In this document: positions 34,890 through 42,910 of the stretch, piece after piece
Layout: each line of letters begins with the position of its first letter
How positions within the stretch are numbered: the stretch's first letter is position 1
Assembly: GCA_022760475.1 (NCBI GenBank)
Contig: JALEFZ010000049.1
Location: 1-64,000 of the forward strand
Length of the DNA stretch: 64,000 nucleotides
Reading direction: 5' to 3'
DNA from: Bacteroidia bacterium
GTDB lineage: Bacteria > Bacteroidota > Bacteroidia > J057
Position numbers and translations under genes: made by a program
The notes under the pieces: model-generated
The model's input: the letters and a program-made list of their open reading frames with translations, nothing else
Told to the model about the DNA's origin: nothing
Databases searched by the model: none

Positions 34890-36251
34890 GTGGGGAAGTT
34901 TATCCTGAATAGAATTTTATTGATCTTCCCCACTTTGGGAGTCATTAGCTTACTGGCTTTCTTTATCAGCATAAACGGGCCACAGGACCCGGTTGAAGGG
35001 GTATTGCTTCAAGTGATAGAGGGAGAGGAACTGGACAAGATCAATAAAGACATCCAACATTTACTGGATGAACAAAATCTTGACAAGCCGAGCTTTTATT
35101 TTTCGATCCTGAGATTTGGGGGGCCAGATAGCCTACACAAAATTATTTTCCGGAAGGAAAGAAGATCTGCTGAAAAGTTCTACTACCGACATGGACATTG
35201 GAAGAAAATTAACCAGTTCAGAAGTCAACTAAGTTCTCTTAGAACTCAACTGCTACAAGAGGGAAATGGCGAAGCCTACCAAATCCTCAGTTCTGTCCTC
35301 ACAAGCCCAGACCTTACTGAAAGTCAAATTACTAAGAGTTTTGAGGTGGTCGGTGCAGATTTGACAAAAGAATTAAAAACAGAAGTAGAACAATTAGAAG
35401 TTCTCTCCAAAGAGATCCTGTCCCTCAAGCCTGAATGGTACTCTTTTTTCCCATACCCCAAATGGCATGGCTTTGATAATCGTTATCACATTTGGTTGTC
35501 AAAAGCTGTTAGGTTTGATTTTGGTAAATCACAGGTCAGCAAGCAGCCAGTTACCCAAAATTGGGGGAAATTTATCAGCATGACCCTTCGCTTTACCTTG
35601 TTGGCTGTCATACTTGCCTACTTACTATCTATCCTAATAGGGGCTTGGATGGCATTGAATGAGGGTAAAATTCAGGAGCGTTTCATGAACGCTGTTTTGG
35701 TTGTGATTGACGCCATGCCTTCCTTCTGGCTCGGAACATTGCTGCTTATTTTTCTGGCAAATCCCCATTATTGTGATTGTTTTGACGCAAGTTATTTGCC
35801 GGGCGATCCCGATTTTTTCCGTGAATTGGCCAGTATGGTCATGCCACTGATCACCTATACCTTGGGGATTTTGGTTGCGCTTAGCCGCTTGATGAAGAGT
35901 TCCATGCTCAAGGTGCTGGGGGAGGATTATATCCGTACTGCCAGGGCAAAAGGCCTATCCCTACCCAAAGTTATTGTTAGGCATGGACTTCGTAATGCAA
36001 TTATTCCCATGCTTGGATCAGTAGCATCCATCCTGGTTTGGATGTTGAGTGGATCTGTGGTTATAGAACGGATTTTCTCTATTCCAGGCCTTGGAGAGCG
36101 CATAATGATTGGGGTAGAAAGTGGAGATGTCCCGGTGATTTTGACCGTCTTTGTTTTTGCAGGTTTATTTACTGCCTTGGGTTATTTTTTAATGGATTTG
36201 TTAATCATGTGGGCAGATCCACGAATCAGGATTGGAGGTAAGGGTGAATAG
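34890..36251 (+). CDS. Dpp/Opp-type ABC transporter permease (B subunit) with large insert
   Basis: 453 residues from a GTG start. N-terminal first helix (NRILLIFPTLGVISLLAFF), then a periplasmic insert of about 190 residues (~35-225, rich in Lys and Ser) before the second helix (FTLLAVILAYLLSILIGAW). The typical permease region follows with VIDAMPSFWLG, and the EAA-type loop ARAKGLSLPKVIVRHGLRNAIIPML (~350-374). The insert makes it longer than the usual 300-340 residues of DppB; such inserts are found in Bacteroidota. No ATPase or binding protein is encoded in this window. The next permease overlaps this gene by eight bases (GTGAATAG). Confidence 0.87.
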   Translation: MGKFILNRILLIFPTLGVISLLAFFISINGPQDPVEGVLLQVIEGEELDKINKDIQHLLDEQNLDKPSFYFSILRFGGPDSLHKIIFRKERRSAEKFYYRHGHWKKINQFRSQLSSLRTQLLQEGNGEAYQILSSVLTSPDLTESQITKSFEVVGADLTKELKTEVEQLEVLSKEILSLKPEWYSFFPYPKWHGFDNRYHIWLSKAVRFDFGKSQVSKQPVTQNWGKFISMTLRFTLLAVILAYLLSILIGAWMALNEGKIQERFMNAVLVVIDAMPSFWLGTLLLIFLANPHYCDCFDASYLPGDPDFFRELASMVMPLITYTLGILVALSRLMKSSMLKVLGEDYIRTARAKGLSLPKVIVRHGLRNAIIPMLGSVASILVWMLSGSVVIERIFSIPGLGERIMIGVESGDVPVILTVFVFAGLFTALGYFLMDLLIMWADPRIRIGGKGE

Positions 36252-37278
36252 AATTCTCAAAAATTGGTCTTTGATTCTTTTTGCCATAATCCTGGCTATA
36301 TCTACAGCAAGGCTCGTTGGAGGGCCTTTAGAGAAATTTCAATATCCAGGCCATTTGGCACCGGGTAGTTTTGATGGAGAGGGGAATTTTTTTCCGTTGG
36401 GGACAAGCATGGATGGTAAAGACATGCTGGAAGCCATTTTATACGGAGCCGGATATTCAATTTGGTTGGGACTGCTAACGAGCATTTTCATTGGTATTTT
36501 GGGGATGAGTGTAGGCGTTTTTCTTGGATATCAAGGACAAAAACAACTGGATTTTGGCTTATTTGGCTTGATAAGTTGGGTTATAGGACTTGTTTTAGGC
36601 TGGTTTTATGGCTTTGGCCTAAGGAAATACATCATCAGGGAGGCCGCAGAGGAGGGAATACTTTACGGTTTGTTGGAGACTTTTTGGGGACTAGTAATTC
36701 TGGTTTTGTTGGTCTTTTTATTTTCCAAACTTGGGAAATGGTTGGATCAAAGGTTTAAATCTTCATTTCGGATAAAGGTAGGGGAGGGGATTATTTGGCT
36801 GCTTCAATTGTTGGATTCCCTGCCAAGCATTATCCTGATTCTGAGTTTGATGGCAATTTTCAGAGAAAGAAGTCTTATTCTTGTTATGAGCTTATTGGCG
36901 CTCACTTCATGGTCTCAATTGGCTCTCCTGACAAGGGGTATGGTCCTAAAAGAAATACAGTTGCCCTATATTGAAGCTGCTAAAATGTTGGGAATGAGGG
37001 ATATCAGGATAATCCTAAATCATATACTTCCAAACATTATTTCTGCTGTTGCAGTTGTTATGGCTCTTCTTATTGGCAGAATCATAATCATGGAATCTGC
37101 CTTAGGCTTTTTAGAACTGATCGAAGGACATGATGGAATTGGGGGAATGCTAAGTGTAGCTCGGAAACATTCATTTTACCCCTGGTTGGGTCAATATCCA
37201 GGCTTGATGCTTGCGATAATTTTGATTTTAATTTATTTGATAGGTGAAAGCTTTAAGGTGTTTGGTGAAGGGAAATAA
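36244..37278 (+). CDS. Dpp/Opp-type ABC transporter permease (C subunit)
   Basis: 344 residues from the GTG at 36244, chosen because GGAGG (36234-36238) is five bases upstream, an unusually good ribosome binding site; a TTG at 36232 is also in frame. Membrane protein with an N-terminal helix, GTSMDGKDMLEAILYGA (typical DppC start of the permease region), and the EAA loop EAAKMLGMRDIRIILNHILPNIISA (~241-265). Extra hydrophobic material (~100-175) is inserted between the first helices, as in its partner. It forms the heterodimeric permease with the product of the overlapping upstream gene. Confidence 0.87.
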   Translation: MNRILKNWSLILFAIILAISTARLVGGPLEKFQYPGHLAPGSFDGEGNFFPLGTSMDGKDMLEAILYGAGYSIWLGLLTSIFIGILGMSVGVFLGYQGQKQLDFGLFGLISWVIGLVLGWFYGFGLRKYIIREAAEEGILYGLLETFWGLVILVLLVFLFSKLGKWLDQRFKSSFRIKVGEGIIWLLQLLDSLPSIILILSLMAIFRERSLILVMSLLALTSWSQLALLTRGMVLKEIQLPYIEAAKMLGMRDIRIILNHILPNIISAVAVVMALLIGRIIIMESALGFLELIEGHDGIGGMLSVARKHSFYPWLGQYPGLMLAIILILIYLIGESFKVFGEGK

Positions 37279-37505
37279 TATTTTAGTGTTGTGTTTTTTA
37301 TGAATAATACATTATTTGTATTAAATATTAGTCGCTGATAATCAGTTATTTAAAATGTTATACAGGCATTAATAATTGATTTTTTTCCTGTTAACGCCCA
37401 ATATTCACCTTTCATACGTCAACATTGATTATTGAAGAAATCATTCCTTAATAATTGCATAAAATTTGTTCTTTTTGATTAGTTTAATGTAGGAAAATAG
37501 CTTTT

Positions 37506-38489
37506 GTGAAATTTGCCTTTCAAGAATATTGGATTTGGATGTTGGGGATTCCTGTAAGTTTGGGAATCATGTTTCTCGTTTATAAGCGTGTAGGCCAAAT
37601 CATTCAGACCTGGTTCAGCTCCGATCAATATGCCCGCAGTTACCCTTTCCTTAAGTTTATTCTGCGAGGAAGTTCATTTGCCCTTTTATTTATAGCCCTC
37701 TTAGGTCCCTACTCCGAAACCAGGGAAGAGCAGGTCAGCATCATGGGGCGTGAGGTTTACATCATCCTGGATGTTTCGGCGAGTATGAATGCTACCGACA
37801 TTCACCCTTCCAGGCTGAGTAAGGCAAAGCAAGAGATCAAAAAGCTGGTGGATCATCTCAAGGGAGACAAGATTGGATTGATAGTCTATACTGAGCACCC
37901 TTATAATCAGTGTCCCCTTACGCAGGATCACGAGGCGGTGAAGCTTTTTATTGATATGGCCCAGACCGATCAATATCAGCAAACAGGGACACAACTGAGA
38001 TCTGCCCTGGTCATGGCCTTGGATCGATTTCAGAACACACAGAAAGATGCAAGTCAAATCAGCCGTGCCATTGTACTTATCTCTGATGGAGAGGATTATG
38101 GCGATAGCTACACCTCCCTGTTTCACAGATTAAAAGATCAGAACATCAAGGTCTTTCCAGTGGGAATCGGAACTGCTGCTGGGGCACCAGTTCCAGTAGC
38201 TCCCAATAGCAGGGACTACAAACGGATGAAAGACAAGTCTGTGATCATTTCCCGTCTGGTAGATGATGACTTGAGGAGATTTGCCAATGAGTTTGGGACT
38301 ACCTATGTCCGCCTGGACAATGACCTTAAGAACCTCGATGAGTTGATCTCACAAATTTACTCCATGACAGCTACTCCTCTTGAGGTTAGCATTGAGCAGG
38401 TAGCCAACAACAGGTTTCAATTTTTCCTGTTTGCTGCTATTATTTTGTTGTTTGCAAGTATGATTGTAATGCCCATTAGAAAGGTTTAG
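37506..38489 (+). CDS. VWA-domain membrane protein (BatB/BatA-like)
   Basis: 327 residues. Two N-terminal helices (~9-25 and ~52-70), then a von Willebrand A domain (~80-285) with an intact MIDAS: DVSASMN (D-x-S-x-S), the Thr in QQTGTQLRSAL, and LISDGED. A C-terminal helix (~300-322) completes the Bat layout. Bat proteins are part of an aerotolerance/membrane-proteolysis module, normally with MoxR ATPase, BatA, DUF58 and BatC/D/E. Here only the BatB- and BatC-like genes are present; the start codon is GTG at 37506. Confidence 0.85.
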   Translation: MKFAFQEYWIWMLGIPVSLGIMFLVYKRVGQIIQTWFSSDQYARSYPFLKFILRGSSFALLFIALLGPYSETREEQVSIMGREVYIILDVSASMNATDIHPSRLSKAKQEIKKLVDHLKGDKIGLIVYTEHPYNQCPLTQDHEAVKLFIDMAQTDQYQQTGTQLRSALVMALDRFQNTQKDASQISRAIVLISDGEDYGDSYTSLFHRLKDQNIKVFPVGIGTAAGAPVPVAPNSRDYKRMKDKSVIISRLVDDDLRRFANEFGTTYVRLDNDLKNLDELISQIYSMTATPLEVSIEQVANNRFQFFLFAAIILLFASMIVMPIRKV

Positions 38490-38492
38490 GAT

Positions 38493-39182
38493 ATGAAGAG
38501 TTGGATGATCATAGCGACAGTGTTTACGGGTTTCGTTTCAGGAAATGGATCCCTGCGATCTGCATGGGATTTTTACCAGGATGAAGAATATGGGAAAAGC
38601 ATTGCATCCTATATAGAGGCATTGAAACACTATCCTGAAGAATCAACTCGAATCTACTATAATTTGGGCCTATGTTTCCTCGAACTGGATTCTCTAGGGC
38701 AGGCCGTTAATTTTTTCCAACGCAGTTCCGGAGGGAAAGACCTGGCCACCGCTTCCATGGCCTCTAATCAGATGGGGGTGATCATGGTAAATTTGTACCG
38801 CAACAAGGATGCACTTGGACATTTTCGAAAGGCTTTGGTACAAAACCCTGACAATGAAGTAGCTCGATATAATTATGAATTATTGAAAAGAAGATTGGGG
38901 AGCGATACCAATAGCAACAATTCTCAACGGGAGGATGAAGAGCCCGAATCTCAAAATCCATTAACTGAAGAGGAGCTGAACCAATTGTTGGATGACATCA
39001 ACAGAATTCCTATTTCTATTGGAGGCAATGATTTTCTGGCACCTCAAAGCCTGGATAGCATTCCTTTGCCTCTGGCCAAACGCTTGCTCGAGGAGCGTAG
39101 GCGCGCGGAAACGCAATTTTTGCAGCAGAAGAAGAAGAAACTCATCCGAAAATCCAGTGAGGACAACAACCCTGACTGGTAA
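38493..39182 (+). CDS. TPR protein (BatC-like)
   Basis: 229 residues, start 3 bp after the BatB-like gene. Signal sequence (1-20, WMIIATVFTGFVSGNGS). Three TPR units: AWDFYQDEEYGKSIASYIEALKHYP (~24-48), IYYNLGLCFLELDSLGQAVNFFQRS (~53-77) and MVNLYRNKDALGHFRKALVQNPDN (~93-116). The polar C-terminal third (SNNSQREDEEPESQ) is as in BatC proteins. Likely periplasmic partner of the VWA protein. Confidence 0.8.
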   Translation: MKSWMIIATVFTGFVSGNGSLRSAWDFYQDEEYGKSIASYIEALKHYPEESTRIYYNLGLCFLELDSLGQAVNFFQRSSGGKDLATASMASNQMGVIMVNLYRNKDALGHFRKALVQNPDNEVARYNYELLKRRLGSDTNSNNSQREDEEPESQNPLTEEELNQLLDDINRIPISIGGNDFLAPQSLDSIPLPLAKRLLEERRRAETQFLQQKKKKLIRKSSEDNNPDW

Positions 39183-39215
39183 GCTATTTATCCACATTTA
39201 CTTGTGGTCTACCCC

Positions 39216-39247
39216 TTTCCATAATCGGAGACTTTGTCCTATCTTTG
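39216..39247 (+). promoter_or_regulatory. Candidate Bacteroidota promoter for dnaX
   Basis: TATCTTTG (39240-39247) matches the -7 consensus TAnnTTTG; TTTC at 39216-39219 is a near match of the -33 TTTG with 20 bases between. The dnaX ATG is at 39252, so a transcript from here would have almost no leader. Confidence 0.4.
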
Positions 39248-39251
39248 CTTT

Positions 39252-40391
39252 ATGAGCGATTACATTGTATCGGCCAGGAAGTATAGACCAGGAACTTTTG
39301 CATCAGTTGTGGGCCAGTCGCATGTAACCCAGACCTTGAAGAGTGCTATTCTGATGAATCAATTGGCGCATGCCTTTTTATTCTCTGGGCCAAGAGGAGT
39401 TGGAAAAACTACATGTGCAAGGATCCTGGCGAAAGCCATCAACTGCCTCAATTTGCAGGAGGATGGTGAGCCGTGCAACAACTGCGAGTCTTGCAATGCT
39501 TACAATGAAGGAAAATCGTTCAATATCCATGAGCTAGATGCTGCTTCCAACAACTCTGTGGATGACATCCGAAACCTGATCGAGCAGACGCGCTATGTAC
39601 CTGCTAGTGGAGGTAGAAGCGTCTACATCATCGATGAGGTCCATATGCTTTCTCAGGCTGCTTTCAATGCCTTTTTGAAGACACTGGAAGAGCCGCCGCC
39701 ACATGTACTTTTTATATTGGCCACCACAGAAAAGCATAAAATTCTTCCTACTATCCTAAGTCGCTGCCAAAAATTTGATTTCAGGAGAATTCGGGTTGAT
39801 GACATTGCCGGACATTTGGAATACATTTCAAAGGAAGAAAATGTCGATTATGAGTATGCTGCCTTGCAGCAAATCGCTCTAAAGGCTGACGGAGCCTTGC
39901 GCGATGCCCTGAGTATTTATGACCAATTGGTAAGTTATACCTCGCAAAAACTCACCTTTGAGCATGTGCTGGAAAACCTCAACATCCTGGACTATGAGTT
40001 TTATTTCAGGGCTGTTGACATGATTCAGCAACAAAACCACTCCCAACTATTGCTGGATCTTGATGCAATCATCAGTAAGGGTTTTGAAGCGAAGGATTTC
40101 ATAGTAGGGCTAACTGAGCATTTTAGAAACTTGCTGATCTGCCAATCTCCTGAGACGGTCAAACTGCTTGAAACCTCGGAGAATGTAAAACAGAAATACC
40201 TGGAACAGAGCGCACAAATGCCGCCTACCTTTTTGCTCAACGCTTTTAACCTCTGTGCAGAATCTGAGAGACAGACAAAAATAGCCACCCATCCAAGACT
40301 GGCTGTAGAATTGGCCCTTGTCAAACTGGCGCATTTGGCCAGTGCCATTCGAGTTGCGCAAGCCCCAGTGGCTGAAAAAAAAAATCCTTAA
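39252..40391 (+). CDS. dnaX: DNA polymerase III gamma subunit (frame-0 product of dnaX)
   Basis: 379 residues from the ATG at 39252 (an upstream TTG adds six residues but the family starts at MSDYIVSARKYRP). Clamp-loader ATPase: Walker A SGPRGVGKTT (~44-53), four zinc cysteines (CLNLQEDGEPCNNCESC), Walker B VYIIDEVH, sensor 1 ATTEK, SRC motif LSRCQKFDF, then domain III (~240-365). Frame 0 ends in TAA at 40389-40391, two codons after a run of ten A, which gives the short gamma form. The long form tau needs a shift to the -1 frame at that run. It loads the sliding clamp. Confidence 0.92.
   Translation: MSDYIVSARKYRPGTFASVVGQSHVTQTLKSAILMNQLAHAFLFSGPRGVGKTTCARILAKAINCLNLQEDGEPCNNCESCNAYNEGKSFNIHELDAASNNSVDDIRNLIEQTRYVPASGGRSVYIIDEVHMLSQAAFNAFLKTLEEPPPHVLFILATTEKHKILPTILSRCQKFDFRRIRVDDIAGHLEYISKEENVDYEYAALQQIALKADGALRDALSIYDQLVSYTSQKLTFEHVLENLNILDYEFYFRAVDMIQQQNHSQLLLDLDAIISKGFEAKDFIVGLTEHFRNLLICQSPETVKLLETSENVKQKYLEQSAQMPPTFLLNAFNLCAESERQTKIATHPRLAVELALVKLAHLASAIRVAQAPVAEKKNP
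40375..40384 (+). promoter_or_regulatory. dnaX: Programmed frameshift / slippage site in dnaX (A10)
   Basis: Ten consecutive A at the end of the ATPase/domain III part. Frame 0 reads K K N P stop right after; the -1 frame continues without a stop through the tau domain to 41041. Analogous sites are E. coli A AAA AAG (ribosomal -1 shift) and Thermus thermophilus A9 (RNA polymerase slippage). No strong downstream stem or upstream Shine-Dalgarno-like stimulator is visible, which favours slippage. Confidence 0.75.
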
Positions 40392-41041
40392 ACCAGGGTA
40401 AAGCTCCTTCCGTTGCCGAGCAGAATGAGTCCAAGGATAAGCCCGCACCATCCCATATTTCTGAGAAAGTAAACATTCCTCCTCAACAGCTTCAGGCATC
40501 CAATGCCCAGGCACCAGTTCGCAGGCGGAAGAGAACTGGAAATTCCAATTCGGTTAAACTTTCGGATAACCAAAATGAGATGAATGCTTTGCTCCAGCAA
40601 AAACTGGAAAAAGCAAAAGCAGAAAAAGAAAAGAAAGATGAATTAATTGTCTACGAAATCAACCCCAATAGCCAGGTTGATCAAACACTATTTTCCAAAG
40701 CAATAGAAGATTATTGTGTGGGATTGAAGTCCCAAAATAAAATGAATCTGGTTTCTATTTTGACCAAGGGAAAGTCAAACTTTGTCAATAACGAGTGGAA
40801 CTTCGTGGTTGAAAATGACATTGAAATGGGTTGGCTGGAGAAGGAAAAGGAACTGCTGCCCTTTTTGAGAAAAGCTACTGGAACCAAAGACTTATACCTA
40901 AAGTGCAAGGTAGAAGAGACTTACAAGAATGCCCGTGATAAAATACCTTATACTGACGAGGATAAGTTGACTGCTATGGGGGAGAAAAATCCTGGATTAA
41001 AAGAGTTGCAAAGAATATTCAAAACAAGAATAGTCTATTGA
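40385..41041 (+). CDS. dnaX: DNA polymerase III tau C-terminal extension (read after -1 shift)
   Basis: The frame from 40385 is open to the stop at 41041; joined to the gamma part by a -1 shift (or one added A) it gives tau of 596 residues. A Pro/Ala/Gln/Lys linker (~380-450: VAEQNESKDKPAP...) leads to a conserved C-terminal domain (VDQTLFSKAIEDYCVGL, SILTKGKSNFVNNEW, WLEKEKELLPFLRKATG), the position where tau binds the polymerase and DnaB helicase. A free-standing start inside this frame (ATG at 40580) exists but would cut the linker; I consider it not a gene of its own. Confidence 0.78.
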   Translation, partial: SLNQGKAPSVAEQNESKDKPAPSHISEKVNIPPQQLQASNAQAPVRRRKRTGNSNSVKLSDNQNEMNALLQQKLEKAKAEKEKKDELIVYEINPNSQVDQTLFSKAIEDYCVGLKSQNKMNLVSILTKGKSNFVNNEWNFVVENDIEMGWLEKEKELLPFLRKATGTKDLYLKCKVEETYKNARDKIPYTDEDKLTAMGEKNPGLKELQRIFKTRIVY

Positions 41042-41346
41042 TTAAAGTTTTTTAATTATATAACTTTCAATAGTTGCGTTTCACAAATAAAATTGTTTGT
41101 TTTAAAATATAATATGCTGTGAAGTTATTTTCGATAGTGTAACTGTTAACTTCTTTGTAGAGTTGGTATATAAGCTTTCGGAAAAGGTTATGTGCTTATG
41201 GATTCATTAGAAATAAAAATTCCCAAAGCCAAACAATGTAAAAGTATTATTTTGGAATATTTATAGAAAATTTTCCTTAATATTATTCCAACTTATAGTA
41301 TATTACCAACCCAAACTTATTCAACCCATTCTAAATAGCCAGTAGT
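41042..41346. other. A/T-rich intergenic stretch without gene
   Basis: 305 bp between dnaX and the MarR gene. A/T-rich, with several TATA-like runs (TATAATATGC near 41107, TTGGTATATAAGC near 41163) but no clear -33/-7 pair and no open frame of note. It probably holds the marR promoter. Confidence 0.4.
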
Positions 41347-41799
41347 ATGCATGATAATCAAGACCTGAAGGCAGACCGACTCGATAGACTAGAGCAAAGT
41401 CTTTTTCAGTTAACTGATGTTATTCAAAAGCATCAGGAGATTGTGCAAAAGAGGTTTAAAGTATCGGCGGTTGAAATTGATATTCTAAGACTTCTGGATC
41501 TTGAGGGAGAAAAGAAGATGAAGGATATAGGAGAGCGCGTGAGAGTAAAGTTGAGTAACCTGACCAACATCATTGACCGTCTGGAAACTCAAAAGCTTGT
41601 AAAGCGCGTAAACTCTAAAACCGATCGCCGTTCAATCTTTGTTCACATTTCTACCAAAGGAAAGAAATTGTTGACAGATTACTCTGAGTTTTTGCGCGAA
41701 CTGTCGACTCGTATGAGACAAGCTATTCAGGAGGATGAGTTCAGCATTTTGGTAAATGGTCTGGAAAAGATTTCTAATGTAAATCTTCCTGACTATTGA
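41347..41799 (+). CDS. MarR-family transcriptional regulator
   Basis: 150 residues, helical with a central winged helix (~38-105): EIDILRLLDLEGEKKMKDIGERVRVKLSNLTNIIDRLETQKLVKRVNSKTDRRSIFVHI, which contains the recognition helix and the DRR wing. Typical MarR length and fold; forms dimers that bind palindromic operators. It stands alone, with its own terminator. No adjacent target gene is obvious. Confidence 0.9.
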   Translation: MHDNQDLKADRLDRLEQSLFQLTDVIQKHQEIVQKRFKVSAVEIDILRLLDLEGEKKMKDIGERVRVKLSNLTNIIDRLETQKLVKRVNSKTDRRSIFVHISTKGKKLLTDYSEFLRELSTRMRQAIQEDEFSILVNGLEKISNVNLPDY

Positions 41800-41826
41800 G
41801 CTGAGATCTCCGCACCAAACAAGGCT

Positions 41827-41858
41827 AAAAGTGTAACCTAATCGGTTACACTTTTTTT
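41827..41858 (+). terminator. Intrinsic terminator after the MarR gene
   Basis: Stem AAGTGTAACC / GGTTACACTT with a five-base loop (TAATC), followed by seven T. It sits 28 bp after the MarR stop. Confidence 0.85.
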
Positions 41859-41970
41859 GTTTTCAGCCTGGAAGATCCAATTTATTTCTGTGCAAAAAGA
41901 TCCCTTTTGGGCTAATCCGGCTTGATTTTCTATTTTTTCTTAACAATGCCTTAAAAAAACAGCATTAGTT

Positions 41971-42001
41971 TTTGCCAAATTAAAAAAGCGTTTTACCTTT
42001 G
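41971..42001 (+). promoter_or_regulatory. Bacteroidota promoter of tRNA-Ser
   Basis: TTTG (41971-41974), 19 bases, TACCTTTG (41994-42001). Both boxes match the -33/-7 consensus (TTTG / TAnnTTTG). The mature tRNA begins at 42006, so the start of transcription should fall at or within a few bases of the tRNA 5' end. Confidence 0.75.
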
Positions 42002-42005
42002 CGCC

Positions 42006-42090
42006 GGAGGTGTGGCAGAGTGGTCGAATGCACTGGTCTTGAAAACCAGCATACCGAGAGGTATCGGGGGTTCGAATCCCTCCGCCTCCG
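42006..42090 (+). tRNA. tRNA-Ser (anticodon UGA)
   Basis: 85-nt class II tRNA. Acceptor GGAGGTG (42006-42012) pairs with CGCCTCC (42083-42089), discriminator G at 42090. Anticodon arm CTGGT-CTTGAAA-ACCAG with anticodon TGA; long variable arm ATACCGAGAGGTAT; T arm GGGGG-TTCGAAT-CCCTC. The 3' CCA is not encoded (CAA follows) and must be added. Confidence 0.96.
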
Positions 42091-42112
42091 CAAACGACCC
42101 ACACAAATTGGG

Positions 42113-42148
42113 ATTGCCCTGATTCATTGAATCAGGGCAATTTTTTTT
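42113..42148 (+). terminator. Intrinsic terminator of tRNA-Ser
   Basis: A perfect 13-bp stem (42113-42125 with 42129-42141) with a three-base loop, followed by eight T. It ends 58 bp after the tRNA. Confidence 0.9.
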
Positions 42149-42292
42149 ATGGCTAATGATATCTTTTAAGATACCAATTAGAATCTGTATCGTATAAGAT
42201 AAAGGAGGCTAAGAGGTAAACTTTGGGTAGGGCATAGAAGGGCTGATCCACCAAGACTGGTTTTAGTAGCCGTAAGTTTGTACCTAAATGAA

Positions 42293-42910
42293 CTAGCCCA
42301 AGACCTTCAAAAGGTGATCTCCAATCACCTCAATGGCTTTCTCCATGTGCACATTATTGGGCACAATCAGATCGCTCTGAAAGCGCTGAGGCTCTACAAA
42401 CTGCCTGTACATCGGTGCGACAAATTTTTCGTAATCCCTTAGCGTCTCATCAAATGAATAAGCCCGTTCTACAAGGTCTCTTTTGAGCCTGCGGGATATT
42501 TTGACATGTTCCTCAGCCTCTACAAAGACTTTGAAGTCAATGAGGTCGCGAACCTTGGGACGATGATAGATGAATAAGCCTTCAAGAATGATGATGGGAT
42601 TAGGCTTGTAAAGGAGGTAGTGGGGTTTGTCTACTTTGACATTGAAGGTATATTCTTCCACAGAAACAGACTGCCCTGAGATCAGCAACTCAAGGCTTTC
42701 CTCCATATCCTTAAGGTTCAGTGAGTCCGGATGGTCATAATTCACCAATCCATCTTCATTTTTAATCTGTTCCTCTATTTTTTTATAGTAATTGTCCTGG
42801 GAAATGAAGGTCAACTTATCTTTGGGAAGCAATTCCATAAGTCTTCTAAGGAGGTAGGTTTTTCCCGAACCGGAACCTCCGCAAATACCCAAAATATACG
42901 GTTTGTTCAT
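42293..42910 (-). CDS. udk: Uridine kinase
   Basis: 205 residues. Phosphorylates uridine and cytidine in pyrimidine salvage. P-loop GGSGSGKT (~10-17), then DNYYKK (~40-45), YDHPDSL (~58-64), IILEGLFIY (~106-114) and the Arg-rich lid RRLKRDLVER (~140-149). Length fits the family. Its ATG overlaps the rdgB stop by four bases (ATGA), so the two form an operon that couples nucleotide salvage with nucleotide-pool cleaning. Confidence 0.93.
   Translation of the reverse strand: MNKPYILGICGGSGSGKTYLLRRLMELLPKDKLTFISQDNYYKKIEEQIKNEDGLVNYDHPDSLNLKDMEESLELLISGQSVSVEEYTFNVKVDKPHYLLYKPNPIIILEGLFIYHRPKVRDLIDFKVFVEAEEHVKISRRLKRDLVERAYSFDETLRDYEKFVAPMYRQFVEPQRFQSDLIVPNNVHMEKAIEVIGDHLLKVLG

Noticed and set aside
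40375-40391. dnaX read as a pseudogene or as a sequencing error in the A run
   Set aside because: The run is at the exact gamma/tau border, stops follow at once in frame 0, and the -1 frame carries a full conserved tau tail. A programmed site explains this better, although an error cannot be excluded without reads.
40110-40514. 134-codon minus-strand frame across the dnaX slippage site
   Set aside because: Antisense to the tau linker and domain III; no domain, no signal.
42181-42292. GACTGGTTTTAGTAGCCG near 42263 as a copy of the 31036 element
   Set aside because: Only one end resembles it and there is no inverted partner.
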